The translations under genes and the position numbers were made by a program. From assembly GCF_003573915.1 (NCBI RefSeq), contig NZ_AP014608.1, positions 124,001-188,000 of the forward strand: 64,000 bases of DNA. Reading direction: 5' to 3'. The first letter of the stretch is position 1; every line of letters begins with the position of its first letter. The notes beneath the pieces are model-generated. The model had not been told where the DNA came from, ran no database searches, and saw nothing but the letters and a program-made list of their open reading frames with translations. Source of the stretch: Blattabacterium cuenoti STAT. Lineage in GTDB: Bacteria > Bacteroidota > Bacteroidia > Flavobacteriales > Blattabacteriaceae. Positions 55,360-64,000 of the stretch are shown here, one piece after another.

Positions 55360-56430
55360 TTACAAAGTATTAATATTATTCATAAATTTAAAATATCTTT
55401 TTAATTCCATTTTAAAATATTTTTCACCTTCTCTTAACCATGTTCTAGGGTCATAATATTTTTTATTAGGAATATGTTTTCCTTTTGGATTTCCTATTTG
55501 TTTTTTTAAATATTCTTTATTTTTATTCATATAATTTCGAGTTCCACAAGTAAAAGCATATTGCAAATCAGTATCTACATTCATTTTTATAACTCCATAA
55601 TTAATAGCTTCTTGTATTTCCTTTTCTGTAGAACCTGATCCACCATGAAAAACTAAAGACACTGGTTTTTTAGTTTGAGTATGAAATTTTTCATGTATGT
55701 ATTCCTGTGTATTTTTCAAAATTTCGGGACGAAGTCTGACATTTCCAGGTCTATAAACTCCATGTACATTTCCAAAAGAAGCCGCTACAATGAAATTATT
55801 ACTGATTTTTATTAATCTTTCGTATGCATAAGCAACCTCTTTTGGTTGAGTATAAAGTTTATTGTTTTCTATATCAGAATTATCTACTCCATCTTCTTCT
55901 CCTCCTGTTACCCCAAGTTCTATTTCAAGAGTCATTTGACTTTTATTCATTCTATCAAAGTACTGTTCACAAATGTGAATATTTTCTTTTAAAGATTCTT
56001 GAGAAAGATCTAACATATGTGAGCTAAATAAAGTTTTTCCAAAACGTTTATAATATTTTTCATTGGCTTCTATTAAACCATCTATCCATGGAAGAATAGA
56101 TTTAGAACAATGATCAGTATGAAGAATAACCGTTGTTTGATAACATGAGGCTAATTCATGAATATGCATAGCAGAGACAATTGAGCCTTGAATTGCTGCT
56201 TTTTGTTTTTTATTATTTAAACCTTTTCCAGCATTAAAAATGGCTCCACCATTAGATAATTGAATAATAACAGGAGAATTTACTTCTGCAGCGGTCTCCA
56301 TAACTGCATTCATAGTATTAGATCCAATAACGTTTACAGCAGGAATAGAAAACCTGTTTTCTTTAGCGTATTCGAATATTTCTTTAACAAGATTACCAGT
56401 AGCTACTCCAAAAGGAAATTTTTTAGACAT
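55360..56430 (-). CDS. fbaA: Class II fructose-bisphosphate aldolase
   Basis: This zinc enzyme joins or splits triose phosphates in glycolysis and gluconeogenesis. The 356 residues are the class IIA (E. coli FbaA) type: [16 protein letters not shown], zinc/catalytic HTDHCS (104-109), [14 protein letters not shown] in the mid part and [14 protein letters not shown]. Together with fbp (13.9 kb) it supports gluconeogenesis. First gene of an fbaA-accD pair; a 122-base spacer separates it from the divergent helicase. Confidence 0.97.
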   Translation of the reverse strand: MSKKFPFGVATGNLVKEIFEYAKENRFSIPAVNVIGSNTMNAVMETAAEVNSPVIIQLSNGGAIFNAGKGLNNKKQKAAIQGSIVSAMHIHELASCYQTTVILHTDHCSKSILPWIDGLIEANEKYYKRFGKTLFSSHMLDLSQESLKENIHICEQYFDRMNKSQMTLEIELGVTGGEEDGVDNSDIENNKLYTQPKEVAYAYERLIKISNNFIVAASFGNVHGVYRPGNVRLRPEILKNTQEYIHEKFHTQTKKPVSLVFHGGSGSTEKEIQEAINYGVIKMNVDTDLQYAFTCGTRNYMNKNKEYLKKQIGNPKGKHIPNKKYYDPRTWLREGEKYFKMELKRYFKFMNNINTL

Positions 56431-56459
56431 GTATATTAGATTTTATTTAAAAGGATTAA

Positions 56460-56467
56460 CAAATGTA
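56460..56467 (-). promoter_or_regulatory. Candidate -7 promoter element for fbaA
   Basis: On the minus strand TACATTTG (56467-56460) matches the Bacteroidota -7 consensus TAnnTTTG, 29 bases before the fbaA ATG in the fbaA/helicase spacer. No convincing -33 TTG lies at the right distance, so this is a weak call. Confidence 0.25.
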
Positions 56468-56552
56468 AAAAAAAGTATTTTTTATATTATTATAGATATA
56501 TAAAAACTGAAAAATACAAGAAAAAATTTATATTAATTTTATAAAAATCAAT

Positions 56553-59138
56553 ATGCTAGTTTTACCATCTACTTTAAAAATATACAACGCTTCAGCTGGT
56601 TCTGGAAAAACTACTTTTTTAGTCATAAATTATCTTTATGTTTTGTTAAAAAGCCCTTTTCCTGACGAATATAAAAGAGTTTTAGCTTTAACTTTTACTA
56701 AAAAAGCCTCTGAAGAAATGAAAAATCGCATTTTACAGTGCATAAAAGAATTTTCAAATAAAAAAGTTAAAAAAGAATATTGTTTTTTATTTGATTATAT
56801 CACAAAAAAGTTAAAATTAACAAAACATCAATTATATCAACGTTCAGAAAGAATATTATTTTCTATAATACATGATTTTTATTCTTTTTCTAAAAATATA
56901 AGTACGATAGATAAGTTTACTTATAATATTATAAGATCTTTTTTTTCAGAAAAAAAAATAGATTTAGAAATGAATACAGATAGATTTCTATTGAAAATTG
57001 TAGAAAATATCTTATACAGATTAAAAAATTCTGAAAAATGGTCAAATGTTTTAATTCAATCTTCTTTAGAAAATCTAAAAAAAGGAAAAAATTGGGATTT
57101 GAAAAAGGAATTATTTAAAATAGCTCATGTAATCGTTGAAGAGAATAATTTTTTTCCTATAAAAAAAATGAAAAATTATCCTTTAGAACATTTTTTACAA
57201 TTAAAAAATACTGTATTTAAAAGAACTGAAAAATTTGAAAAAAAATGTAAAAAAATAGGAAAAAGTTTTTTTCAAATTTTAGAAAGAAGTTCCATTCAAA
57301 AACATTCATTCATTCATTTAGATTTACCAAGACTTTTTCAAAATTTAAAAAATGGAAATATATTTTCCAATCCATTCCATAAACGAATTGAAGGATATAT
57401 TCAAAAAGGAATATTTTACTCCAAATTTTTTTCTGATAACAATCAAAAAATACTAATAGAAAAAAATAAAAAAATAATATCTCTTTTATATGAAAAAACA
57501 AAATTTATATATAAAAAAAATATATCCAATTATCTTTTGGATAAACTTTTTTTAAAAAACATAAGCATATTATCAATAATACATGAAATTGAAAAAGAAT
57601 TTCACAAGATGAAAAATGAAGAAAATATTATTTTAAATACAGAATTAAATAAAATTCTTTATGAAAGAATTATTGAAGGATCATTTCCAAAAATATATGA
57701 AAAAATAGGAGTACAATATAAACATTATTTCATTGATGAATTTCAAGATATTTCATTTTTACAATGGCAAAATATTAAAATATTAGTTGAAAATGCATTG
57801 TCTGAAAATGGATCAGCCATGATAGTAGGAGATCCAAAACAATCTATATATAGATGGAGGGGGGGGGATTCTAAACAATTTTTAAATTTAATTAATTCTA
57901 AATCAAGTAATTATAAAAAAGATATAAAAATTATAGAAAAAAATTTTCGTAGCTATGAAGAAATTGTAAAATTTAATAATTCACTTTATCAATCTATATC
58001 TAAAATATTTCATTCTACTATTTATCAAAATATATATAAAAATTATAAACAAAAAATATATAAAAAATATGGTGGATATGTAGAAATAAATTTTATTCAT
58101 GATTCTAAAAATTACAAGGAACATATTTATTCAAAAATAAAAAATAGAATAGAAAAATTATTGAAACAAAAATATGCATTATCTGATATTGCAATTTTAG
58201 TTAGAAACAATGAAGAAGGTTATTTTTTGTCTGAAAAATTAGTAGAAAGTGGTTTTGTTGTAAATACTTCTGTTTCCTTATTAATAAAAAATCATTTTGA
58301 AATTCAAATTATCATAAATTTTTTTTACATTATTTCTTCTCCCTATTGTTATCAAAAAAGAGTTCTTTTAATTTTTTTATTATTAAAAAATAAAATTATT
58401 CGAATTAAAAAAGATGATCATGATTTTATTGTGAAAATACTTTTTTTACCTCTAGACTCATTCTTAAAGAAAATTTTTTTGAAAGAAAATTCATTAACAT
58501 TAAAGAAATTATATAACAAATCAATATACAATATATCAGAAAAAATTATTGAATCTTTTGGTTTATTAAATAATCAAAATTCTACATACATTTATTCCTT
58601 TTTAGATTTTATTTATAGATCTATGAAAAAGGTTGGAAATTCTATTCCAGATTTTTTAGATTATTGGGAAACTCAAAAAGAAAAAGAAAGTATTGTAGTT
58701 TCTGATCATATTAACGCCATTCGTATTATGACTATTCATAAGTCTAAAGGATTGCAATTTCCTATAGTACTTATTCCCTTCGCTGATTGGAATATTTTCC
58801 CTAAAAAAAAAGAAAAAGTATGGATCGATGTAAATCCTCATTTATATAATGGATTAAATTCTATTTTTTTAGAAAAAATAGAACCTTATTTTAAATATAT
58901 AAAACATGATAATAATATCCGAAACTTTTATGAAGATTATTTATCAAACATTAAATTTGATAATATTAATTTATTATATGTAGCTACTACTCGTTCCATT
59001 GAACAACTCTTTTTATTTTCAAAATTTGGAAATAATAAATCTGTATCATCTTATATAAAAAATCTTCTATGTGAAAAAAAAATGTGGAATGAAAAAAAAT
59101 GTAAATATCTTTTCGGAAAAGAAGGAAAAAATTCTTAA
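56553..59138 (+). CDS. UvrD/RecB-like helicase, lacking the C-terminal nuclease region
   Basis: This superfamily 1 helicase resembles the AddA/RecB-like proteins of Bacteroidota that process DNA double-strand ends. In 861 residues the motifs are intact: Walker A NASAGSGKTT (12-21), FTKKASEEMKNRI (Ia), Walker B YFIDEFQDIS (about 391-400), GDPKQSIYRWRGGDSKQF (from about 425), TIHKSKGLQFP (about 727-737) and VATTRSIEQL (about 809). It ends about 45 residues after the last helicase motif. Relatives, as I recall, run to about 1050 with a PD-(D/E)xK nuclease, which is missing here. No AddB-like partner is adjacent. A G9 run at 57859-57867 lies inside the RWRGGDS motif. Confidence 0.88.
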   Translation: MLVLPSTLKIYNASAGSGKTTFLVINYLYVLLKSPFPDEYKRVLALTFTKKASEEMKNRILQCIKEFSNKKVKKEYCFLFDYITKKLKLTKHQLYQRSERILFSIIHDFYSFSKNISTIDKFTYNIIRSFFSEKKIDLEMNTDRFLLKIVENILYRLKNSEKWSNVLIQSSLENLKKGKNWDLKKELFKIAHVIVEENNFFPIKKMKNYPLEHFLQLKNTVFKRTEKFEKKCKKIGKSFFQILERSSIQKHSFIHLDLPRLFQNLKNGNIFSNPFHKRIEGYIQKGIFYSKFFSDNNQKILIEKNKKIISLLYEKTKFIYKKNISNYLLDKLFLKNISILSIIHEIEKEFHKMKNEENIILNTELNKILYERIIEGSFPKIYEKIGVQYKHYFIDEFQDISFLQWQNIKILVENALSENGSAMIVGDPKQSIYRWRGGDSKQFLNLINSKSSNYKKDIKIIEKNFRSYEEIVKFNNSLYQSISKIFHSTIYQNIYKNYKQKIYKKYGGYVEINFIHDSKNYKEHIYSKIKNRIEKLLKQKYALSDIAILVRNNEEGYFLSEKLVESGFVVNTSVSLLIKNHFEIQIIINFFYIISSPYCYQKRVLLIFLLLKNKIIRIKKDDHDFIVKILFLPLDSFLKKIFLKENSLTLKKLYNKSIYNISEKIIESFGLLNNQNSTYIYSFLDFIYRSMKKVGNSIPDFLDYWETQKEKESIVVSDHINAIRIMTIHKSKGLQFPIVLIPFADWNIFPKKKEKVWIDVNPHLYNGLNSIFLEKIEPYFKYIKHDNNIRNFYEDYLSNIKFDNINLLYVATTRSIEQLFLFSKFGNNKSVSSYIKNLLCEKKMWNEKKCKYLFGKEGKNS

Positions 59139-59139
59139 T

Positions 59140-59994
59140 TTATTTTACATGTTTTTCCGCATGATAAGAAGATCTAACTAATGGTCCACTTTCTACATAT
59201 TTAAATCCCATTTTTAATCCAATTGTTTTTAATTTTTGAAATTGTTCTGGAACAATAAAAAAACGAACAGGATAATGTTTTAAAGAAGGTTGTAAATATT
59301 GACCCATTGTCATGATATCTACTTTAGATTTTCTAATATCTTTCATCGTTTCTATGATTTCTTCTTCTGTTTCTCCTAATCCCAACATGATTCCTGTTTT
59401 TGTACGTATATTTTTATTTTTTTCTTTTATATATTGTAAAACTTCGAGACTACGATTATATTGAGCTTGAATGCGAATTTTTTTTGTTAATCTAGAAATT
59501 GTTTCCAGGTTATGAGAAACTACTTCTGGTTTAATATCAATTATTTTATCTATTATTTTTTTCTCTCCTTTAAAATCTGGAATTAAAGTTTCTATTGTAA
59601 TGTTTGGATTAAAATATCGTATTTTTTGTATAGTTTGAATCCACATAGAAGCTCCCATATCCCGTAAATCATCTCTGTTTACAGAAGTTAATACTGCATG
59701 TTTTACTTTTAAAATTTTTATAGATTTTGCTACTTTTTCTGGTTCTTTCCAATCTATTTTATTAGGACGTCCTGTTTTTACTCCACAAAATCTACACGAT
59801 CTTGTACAAATATTACCTAATATCATGAAAGTAGCAACCCCTCTATCCCAACATTCTCCTATGTTAGGACAACTTCCACTTTGACAAATAGTATTCAGTT
59901 TATGTACTGAAACTAATTTTTGCAATTCATGATAATTTTTACTCATTGGTAATTTTACTTTTATCCATTTTGGTTTTTTTTGAAAAATATTCAT
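59140..59994 (-). CDS. lipA: Lipoyl synthase
   Basis: LipA inserts sulphur into octanoyl chains to make lipoate on 2-oxoacid dehydrogenases. The 284 residues carry the auxiliary cluster cysteines C37, C42 and C48 (CQSGSCPNIGEC) and the radical-SAM motif C63-xxx-C67-xx-C70 (CTRSCRFC), then the SVNRDDLRDMGA and TKTGIMLGLGETEEEI motifs and the C-terminal VRSSYHAE with the conserved RSSY. The family is usually about 290-320 residues. The stop is one base from the convergent helicase stop. Confidence 0.97.
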   Translation of the reverse strand: MNIFQKKPKWIKVKLPMSKNYHELQKLVSVHKLNTICQSGSCPNIGECWDRGVATFMILGNICTRSCRFCGVKTGRPNKIDWKEPEKVAKSIKILKVKHAVLTSVNRDDLRDMGASMWIQTIQKIRYFNPNITIETLIPDFKGEKKIIDKIIDIKPEVVSHNLETISRLTKKIRIQAQYNRSLEVLQYIKEKNKNIRTKTGIMLGLGETEEEIIETMKDIRKSKVDIMTMGQYLQPSLKHYPVRFFIVPEQFQKLKTIGLKMGFKYVESGPLVRSSYHAEKHVK

Positions 59995-60081
59995 ATTTTT
60001 TGTTTTGAATTTTATTATATATAAAATTTTATAAAAATATAAAAATCAATTTTTTTTTGATAAATTTGTTAAAATATTTAT

Positions 60082-61185
60082 ATGAAAGTGTTTGTTAGAG
60101 ACATAGCTTATATGTTAGAAAATATAGCTCCTCTAGAATATGCAGATTCTTATGACAACGTTGGATTGATAGTAGGATCATTTTATAAAGAAGTAAGAAG
60201 TATATTGATTACTTTAGATCTTACTGAAGAGGTTCTTTATGAATCTATAAAAAAAAAATGTGATTTAATTATTTCTTTTCATCCTGTCATTTTCAAATCT
60301 ATTAAAAATATAACTGGAAAAACATTTTCAGAGAGAGTCGTAATTCATGCATTAAAAAATGATATATCTATTTATGTAATTCATACAAATTTAGATGTAA
60401 TATGGGAAGGATCTTCTTCTTATATATCCAAATTATTACAAATTAACAGAGAAAAAGTTCTTATTCCAAGAAAAAAAACCATAAAAAAATTAATAACATA
60501 TGTCCCAGTTGATTACGCTGAAAAAGTAAGAAATGCTTTATTTGATGCAGGAGCTGGAAACGTTTCTGATTATAGTCATTGTAGTTATAATTTTGATGGG
60601 TATGGAAGTTATATGGGAAATAAAAAAACTAAACCTTTTTTTGGAAAAAAAGAAGTTTTTCATATAGAAAAAGAAACTTGTATTGGTGTTTTATTTCCTG
60701 ATTTTAAATTAGATATAATAAAAAAAGCATTGTTTCAAAATCATCCTTACGAAGAAGTTGCTTACGAAATTTATAATATTGAAAATACTAATTCTCATAT
60801 AGGGATAGGTTTTATAGGAAACCTTGTAGAAAATATGAATGAATATGATTTTCTTTTTTTTATAAAAAAAAGAATGAACATCCCTTGTATTCGGCATTCT
60901 AATTTTATAGAAAAAAGGATTCAAAAAATCGCTATGATTACAGGATCGGGGCGTTTTGGAATTGAATTTGCTATGAAAGAAAAAGCGGATGTTTTTATAT
61001 CCTCTGATTTGAAATACCATGATTTTTTTAAATATGAAAAAAAAATATTAATTGTGGATATAGGGCATTACGAATCTGAAAAATTTATTAAAAAATTACT
61101 GAAATCTTTTTTAGATCAAAATTTTACTTCGATTTCTGTTTTTGAATCGGAAGTTTATACTAATCCAGTTAAATATTTTTATTAA
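60082..61185 (+). CDS. Nif3-like dinuclear metal centre protein
   Basis: This 367-residue protein is of the Nif3/YqfO family, hexameric proteins with a two-metal site. It starts VRDIAYMLENIAPLEYADSY, with YDNVGLIVG, then SFHPVIFKSIKNITG and VIHTNLDV for the metal site. A YqgQ-like middle insert (about 130-235, NHPYEEVAYEIY) marks the long form, and TGSGRFGIEFA and SSDLKYHDFF complete the site. The function is unsettled; database names such as GTP cyclohydrolase type 2 are not well supported. It is 2 bases before the coiled-coil gene, a pairing I recall as common in Bacteroidota. Confidence 0.92.
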   Translation: MKVFVRDIAYMLENIAPLEYADSYDNVGLIVGSFYKEVRSILITLDLTEEVLYESIKKKCDLIISFHPVIFKSIKNITGKTFSERVVIHALKNDISIYVIHTNLDVIWEGSSSYISKLLQINREKVLIPRKKTIKKLITYVPVDYAEKVRNALFDAGAGNVSDYSHCSYNFDGYGSYMGNKKTKPFFGKKEVFHIEKETCIGVLFPDFKLDIIKKALFQNHPYEEVAYEIYNIENTNSHIGIGFIGNLVENMNEYDFLFFIKKRMNIPCIRHSNFIEKRIQKIAMITGSGRFGIEFAMKEKADVFISSDLKYHDFFKYEKKILIVDIGHYESEKFIKKLLKSFLDQNFTSISVFESEVYTNPVKYFY

Positions 61186-61187
61186 TT

Positions 61188-61985
61188 ATGAATAAACATA
61201 ATAAAATACAAGAAACAATTACTGTAGTAGATAAATTGAGAGTATTATATAACCTTCAATTGATAGATTCTCGTATAGATGAAATACAAAAATTCCGTAT
61301 AAATATTCCTGTGGAACTAGAAAGTTTAGAAGAAGAACTGGAAAAAATACAAAAAAAATTAGAATCTTTTCATGAAGAAATTCTTTCTATAAAAGAAGAT
61401 ATAAATAAACAAAACAAAAATATTAAATCGTCAGAAGCGTTGATTAGTAAATATGAAAAACAAAAATATCATATCAAAAATCATAAAGAATTATATTCTT
61501 TAGATAAAGAAGTTGATTATCAAAAATTAGAAATCCAATTATCTAAAAAAAAAATAAAGGAATTGAATATTCAAATCCATAAAAAATATGAAATTATAGA
61601 AAGTAAAAAAGAAATATTAAAAAACAAAAAAGAACACCTTTTTCACAAAAAAAAAGAATTAAATAATATTCTTGTAGAAAATGAAAAAGAAGAAAAAATT
61701 CTATTAAAACAATCTTTATGTTTTTCTAAAAAAGTAGACAATAATTTATTAAAAATTTATCAAAGAATTAGAAATAGAGTAAAAAATGGAATAGCTATTG
61801 CTCCAGTTCAAAGAGGAGCTCCATTAGGTTCTTATCTAGCAATTACTCCTCAAAAATATTCTGAACTAGTACAACGTAATAAATTATTAGTAGATGAACA
61901 TAGTGGAAGAATATTAATAGATGCGGAATTAGCTGAAGAGGAAAAGAAAAAATCTTTTGTTTTTTGTTATAATAAAAAATTATAG
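61188..61985 (+). CDS. Coiled-coil protein of the zinc-ribbon (DUF164) family without zinc cysteines
   Basis: The 265 residues form a long coiled coil (about 45-190), then a short terminal domain with VKNGIAIAPVQRGAPLGSYL, DEHSGRILIDAELAEEE. In most DUF164/CdsZ-like proteins this last domain has two CxxC pairs; here the matching sites read GAPLGS and DEHSG, so zinc binding is lost, as in other Flavobacteriia as I recall. The role of the family is not established. The start is 2 bases after the Nif3-like stop and the end 3 bases before the thioredoxin-like gene, so the three are one operon. Confidence 0.88.
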   Translation: MNKHNKIQETITVVDKLRVLYNLQLIDSRIDEIQKFRINIPVELESLEEELEKIQKKLESFHEEILSIKEDINKQNKNIKSSEALISKYEKQKYHIKNHKELYSLDKEVDYQKLEIQLSKKKIKELNIQIHKKYEIIESKKEILKNKKEHLFHKKKELNNILVENEKEEKILLKQSLCFSKKVDNNLLKIYQRIRNRVKNGIAIAPVQRGAPLGSYLAITPQKYSELVQRNKLLVDEHSGRILIDAELAEEEKKKSFVFCYNKKL

Positions 61986-61988
61986 ATT

Positions 61989-62546
61989 ATGGTACAAACT
62001 TATTCTTCTAATGAAACTAAAATTCAATTTCAAGATTTTGAATTATTAGAAGTTTCTTCGGGAAAAAAGAAATTTTTAAAAGACTTTTTTTCGAATCAAG
62101 CAACTGTAATTATGTTCATTTGTAATCACTGTCCGTATGTTAAGCATATTAATACAGAATTAATTCGTTTAGCTAATGATTTTATTCCAAAAATGATTTC
62201 ATTTTTAGCTATTAATTCTAATGATAAAATAAAATATCCAGAAGATTCTCCAGAAAATATGAAAAAAGTACATAATCAATTAAATTATCCTTTTCCTTAT
62301 TTTTTTGATGAAACACAAGAAGTTGCTAAATATTATAATGCAAAATGTACTCCTGAATTTTTTATCTTTTTCGGGAATGGAAATTTATGTTACCATGGAC
62401 AATTGGATGATTCTAGACCTGGGAATAAGGTTCCTGTTACAGGTTATGATGTGAGAAATATCTTAAACAATATTTTAAAAGGAAAAAAAATGTTATCTCC
62501 AATAGTAAAATCAAGTTACGGATGTAATATTAAATGGAAGATGTAA
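61989..62546 (+). CDS. Thioredoxin-like (AhpC/TSA-redoxin fold) protein
   Basis: This 185-residue cytoplasmic redox protein has no signal peptide. The CxxC is C45-N-H-C48 in FICNHCPYVKH, an atypical pair that is common in the thioredoxin-like group with the CPYVKH extension. Further family traits are LAINSNDKIKYPEDSPENM and the cis-Pro TPEFFIF, with YHGQLDDSRPGN later. The precise partner is unknown. Last gene of the Nif3-like operon, overlapping the convergent phosphoesterase by 17 bases. Confidence 0.9.
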   Translation: MVQTYSSNETKIQFQDFELLEVSSGKKKFLKDFFSNQATVIMFICNHCPYVKHINTELIRLANDFIPKMISFLAINSNDKIKYPEDSPENMKKVHNQLNYPFPYFFDETQEVAKYYNAKCTPEFFIFFGNGNLCYHGQLDDSRPGNKVPVTGYDVRNILNNILKGKKMLSPIVKSSYGCNIKWKM

Positions 62547-63540
62547 GAAGATGAATATAATAATTATGGATAGTTTTCAAAAAATATTTTATAGATTCAG
62601 ATAAACTCCTTTCAGATGTTCCTCCTGCTGCATTTTTATGCCCCCCTCCTCCAAAATGTTTTCTAGCAAACATATTCACATCAAAATTTCCTTTTGAACG
62701 AAAGGAAATTTTGATAGGAAATTTTTTTTTTTCTTCAAAAAATAAAACGGAAAAAACAATATTTTTAATGCCTAATCCATAAGTAATGATACCTTCTGTA
62801 TCTCCTTGTTTATATGAATAAAAATTAATATCCGAGGTTTTTATGCTTGTATAAGCTGTTCTATATTTTTTAATAATTTTCAAATTATTCAAAGCTTTAG
62901 ATAAAAGTATCAATCTATTTTCATTATATTTTTCTTGTAAATGATGATAAATGAAATTTATGTCAATTCCTTTTTCTATTAATTTTCCTGCAATAAAATG
63001 AGTTTCTGAAGTAATAGAAGGAAAACGGAAATAACCTGTATCAGTCATCAATCCTACATATAAACATGTAGCTATGTTTTTATCTATTTTATCTAAATTA
63101 TTCATATCAGAAATGAATCGAAAAACTAAAATACTAGTTGCTGCTACTGTAGGATCTGAAAACATAAAATCAAAATAAAATGGAAAAGGATGATGATCAA
63201 TTAATACTTTTTTTGCTTTCGAATACGAAAAAAGATCGCTTATATTATTAATTCTTGAAAAATTATTAAAATCTATAAAAAAAATATAATCGGCATTTAT
63301 AATTTTTTTCTTTACTAAATATTTGGTCTTTTCAGAAAAAATCAAAATTTTATCAATTCCTGGAAGCCATTGAAAAAACTCAGAATATTCTGTTGGAGAT
63401 ATTAAATCTACATCATGTTTTAACTTTCTAAGATAAAAAAAAAGAGCTAGAGAAGATCCTAAAGCATCTCCATCTGGATTATTATGAGGAAATAATACGA
63501 TTTTTTTTTTATTTTTTCCATTAATATTAGAAAACAACAT
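62530..63540 (-). CDS. DHH/DHHA1 phosphoesterase, NrnA-like
   Basis: Predicted nano-RNase and/or 3'-phosphoadenosine 5'-phosphate phosphatase. In 336 residues the DHH motifs are seen: HNNPDGDALGSSLA (19-32, with D23 and D25), FIDFNN (D90), LIDHHPFPF (DHH at 115-117) and FMTDTGYFR-like LMTDTGYFRF; the DHHA1 end has HFGGGGHKNAAGG. The length fits NrnA. In a genome that may lack Orn it would degrade short RNA oligomers. It lies two bases after the CCA-adding enzyme gene on the same strand. Confidence 0.92.
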   Translation of the reverse strand: MLFSNINGKNKKKIVLFPHNNPDGDALGSSLALFFYLRKLKHDVDLISPTEYSEFFQWLPGIDKILIFSEKTKYLVKKKIINADYIFFIDFNNFSRINNISDLFSYSKAKKVLIDHHPFPFYFDFMFSDPTVAATSILVFRFISDMNNLDKIDKNIATCLYVGLMTDTGYFRFPSITSETHFIAGKLIEKGIDINFIYHHLQEKYNENRLILLSKALNNLKIIKKYRTAYTSIKTSDINFYSYKQGDTEGIITYGLGIKNIVFSVLFFEEKKKFPIKISFRSKGNFDVNMFARKHFGGGGHKNAAGGTSERSLSESIKYFLKTIHNYYIHLLTSSI

Positions 63541-63542
63541 AT

Positions 63543-64000
63543 TTATTTTTTTTTCAATCCTAATTCTTTTCCTTTTTTTAACATAATAAAATAAGCCGAA
63601 CGAAAATTATTTGATATTTTTCCTTCTAAAATAGCGTCTTTAATAAAATCTTTTATGATTCCTATTTTTTTACATGGATCAATTTGAAAAACCTTCATTA
63701 TATCATTTCCTGATATAGGAGATTTCCAATTTTGGATTCTATCTTTTTCTTCTAATTTTCTAATTCTTTCCATCAAAATATAAATATTTTTTTTATATTT
63801 ATTTTTTCTTTCTACATTATTAGTGGTAATATCAGCAATACATAATTTCATTAAATCTTCTAAATCGTTTCCTACATCAAATAACAATCTACGGATAGCA
63901 GAATCATTGGTGTTATTTCCTATTAATGCAATAGGCCTATAGCTAAATTGAATCATTTTTTGGATATATTTCATAGAAGAACTTTTTGGAAGTTTTAAAC
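63543..64000 (-). CDS. CCA-adding tRNA nucleotidyltransferase (C-terminal part, cut by window edge)
   Basis: The frame is open from the window edge to a stop at 63543. The visible 150 or so residues match the C-terminal region of the Bacteroidota CCA tRNA nucleotidyltransferase with HD domain: LKLPKSSSMKYIQK, RPIALIGNNTNDSAIRRLLF, EDLMKLCIADITTNN, EEKDRIQNWKSPISGNDIM and IKDFIKDAILEGKI, then LKKGKELGL at the end. The catalytic N-terminal half lies outside. All three tRNAs here lack an encoded CCA, so this enzyme is required. An internal ATG at 63974 is not the start. Confidence 0.88.
   Translation of the reverse strand, partial: LKLPKSSSMKYIQKMIQFSYRPIALIGNNTNDSAIRRLLFDVGNDLEDLMKLCIADITTNNVERKNKYKKNIYILMERIRKLEEKDRIQNWKSPISGNDIMKVFQIDPCKKIGIIKDFIKDAILEGKISNNFRSAYFIMLKKGKELGLKKK

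Overview
This window looks like chromosome of an obligate intracellular Bacteroidota symbiont, most probably Blattabacterium, the flavobacterial endosymbiont of cockroaches. The evidence is the very low G+C, the poly-A-rich coding sequence, dense gene packing with many overlapping ends, and Flavobacteriia gene order and variants: rpmB-rpmG-DUF4295-ftsY, rho next to DUF4293, cysteine-poor bL32 and bL33, and a eukaryote/archaeal-type ProS. A urease with fused gamma and beta subunits beside complete threonine and purine pathways matches the known nitrogen-recycling, nutrient-provisioning role of that symbiont. I saw no insertion sequences, prophage, CRISPR arrays, rRNA or replication origin. Genus assignment is inference from recall, not from a search.

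Layout. 1-5 kb: translation and export genes (ftsY partial, bL33, bL28), yebC, RNase P RNA, tRNA-Ser, rmuC, initiator tRNA-Met and rho. 5-9 kb: a DUF4293 membrane protein, prfA and the rpmF-accB-accC operon. 9-15 kb: proS, pyrD, a eukaryote-like pyrE-pyrF fusion, marC, rnpA, fbp and a small lipoprotein. 15-20.6 kb: DNA-precursor and nucleic-acid genes (dut, a DUF1599 gene, a VRR-NUC nuclease, nrdB, plsC, rnhA, a SpoU methyltransferase, a frameshifted dCMP deaminase and tRNA-Leu). 20.6-23 kb: urease structural genes. 23-28 kb: thrABC. 28-39 kb: thyA, prs, rplY, tadA, dedA, aroB, gyrA, a tail-specific protease, surE and ruvB. 39.4-54.5 kb: a 15-kb one-direction purine block, purA-B-L-E-C-F-M-N-H-D-guaA. 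54.5-64 kb: accD, fbaA, a UvrD/RecB-like helicase lacking a nuclease end, lipA, a Nif3-like protein, a coiled-coil protein, a thioredoxin-like protein, an NrnA-like phosphoesterase and the C-terminal part of a CCA-adding enzyme.

How the genes work together. Prs makes PRPP for the purine block, which carries every IMP-pathway step except a purK, and for PyrEF. NrdB, dUTPase, dCMP deaminase and ThyA together would make dTTP, but both dUMP-forming enzymes here look damaged: the deaminase is out of frame at an A11 tract and the dUTPase lacks motif V. Urease supplies ammonia from urea, and thrABC and aroB belong to essential amino-acid synthesis. No intergenic gap without an RNA gene exceeds 300 bases. 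The longest, 17718-18007 and 22942-23212, hold only AT-rich sequence with weak signals.

The main points for a second look are: rnpB abutting tRNA-Ser so that RNase P could trim its own RNA; the A11 frameshift that transcript slippage could rescue; the UMP synthase fusion; and the almost complete absence of hairpin terminators at touching convergent genes. I did not find a new defence or mobile system. This is mostly an ordinary, highly reduced symbiont chromosome.
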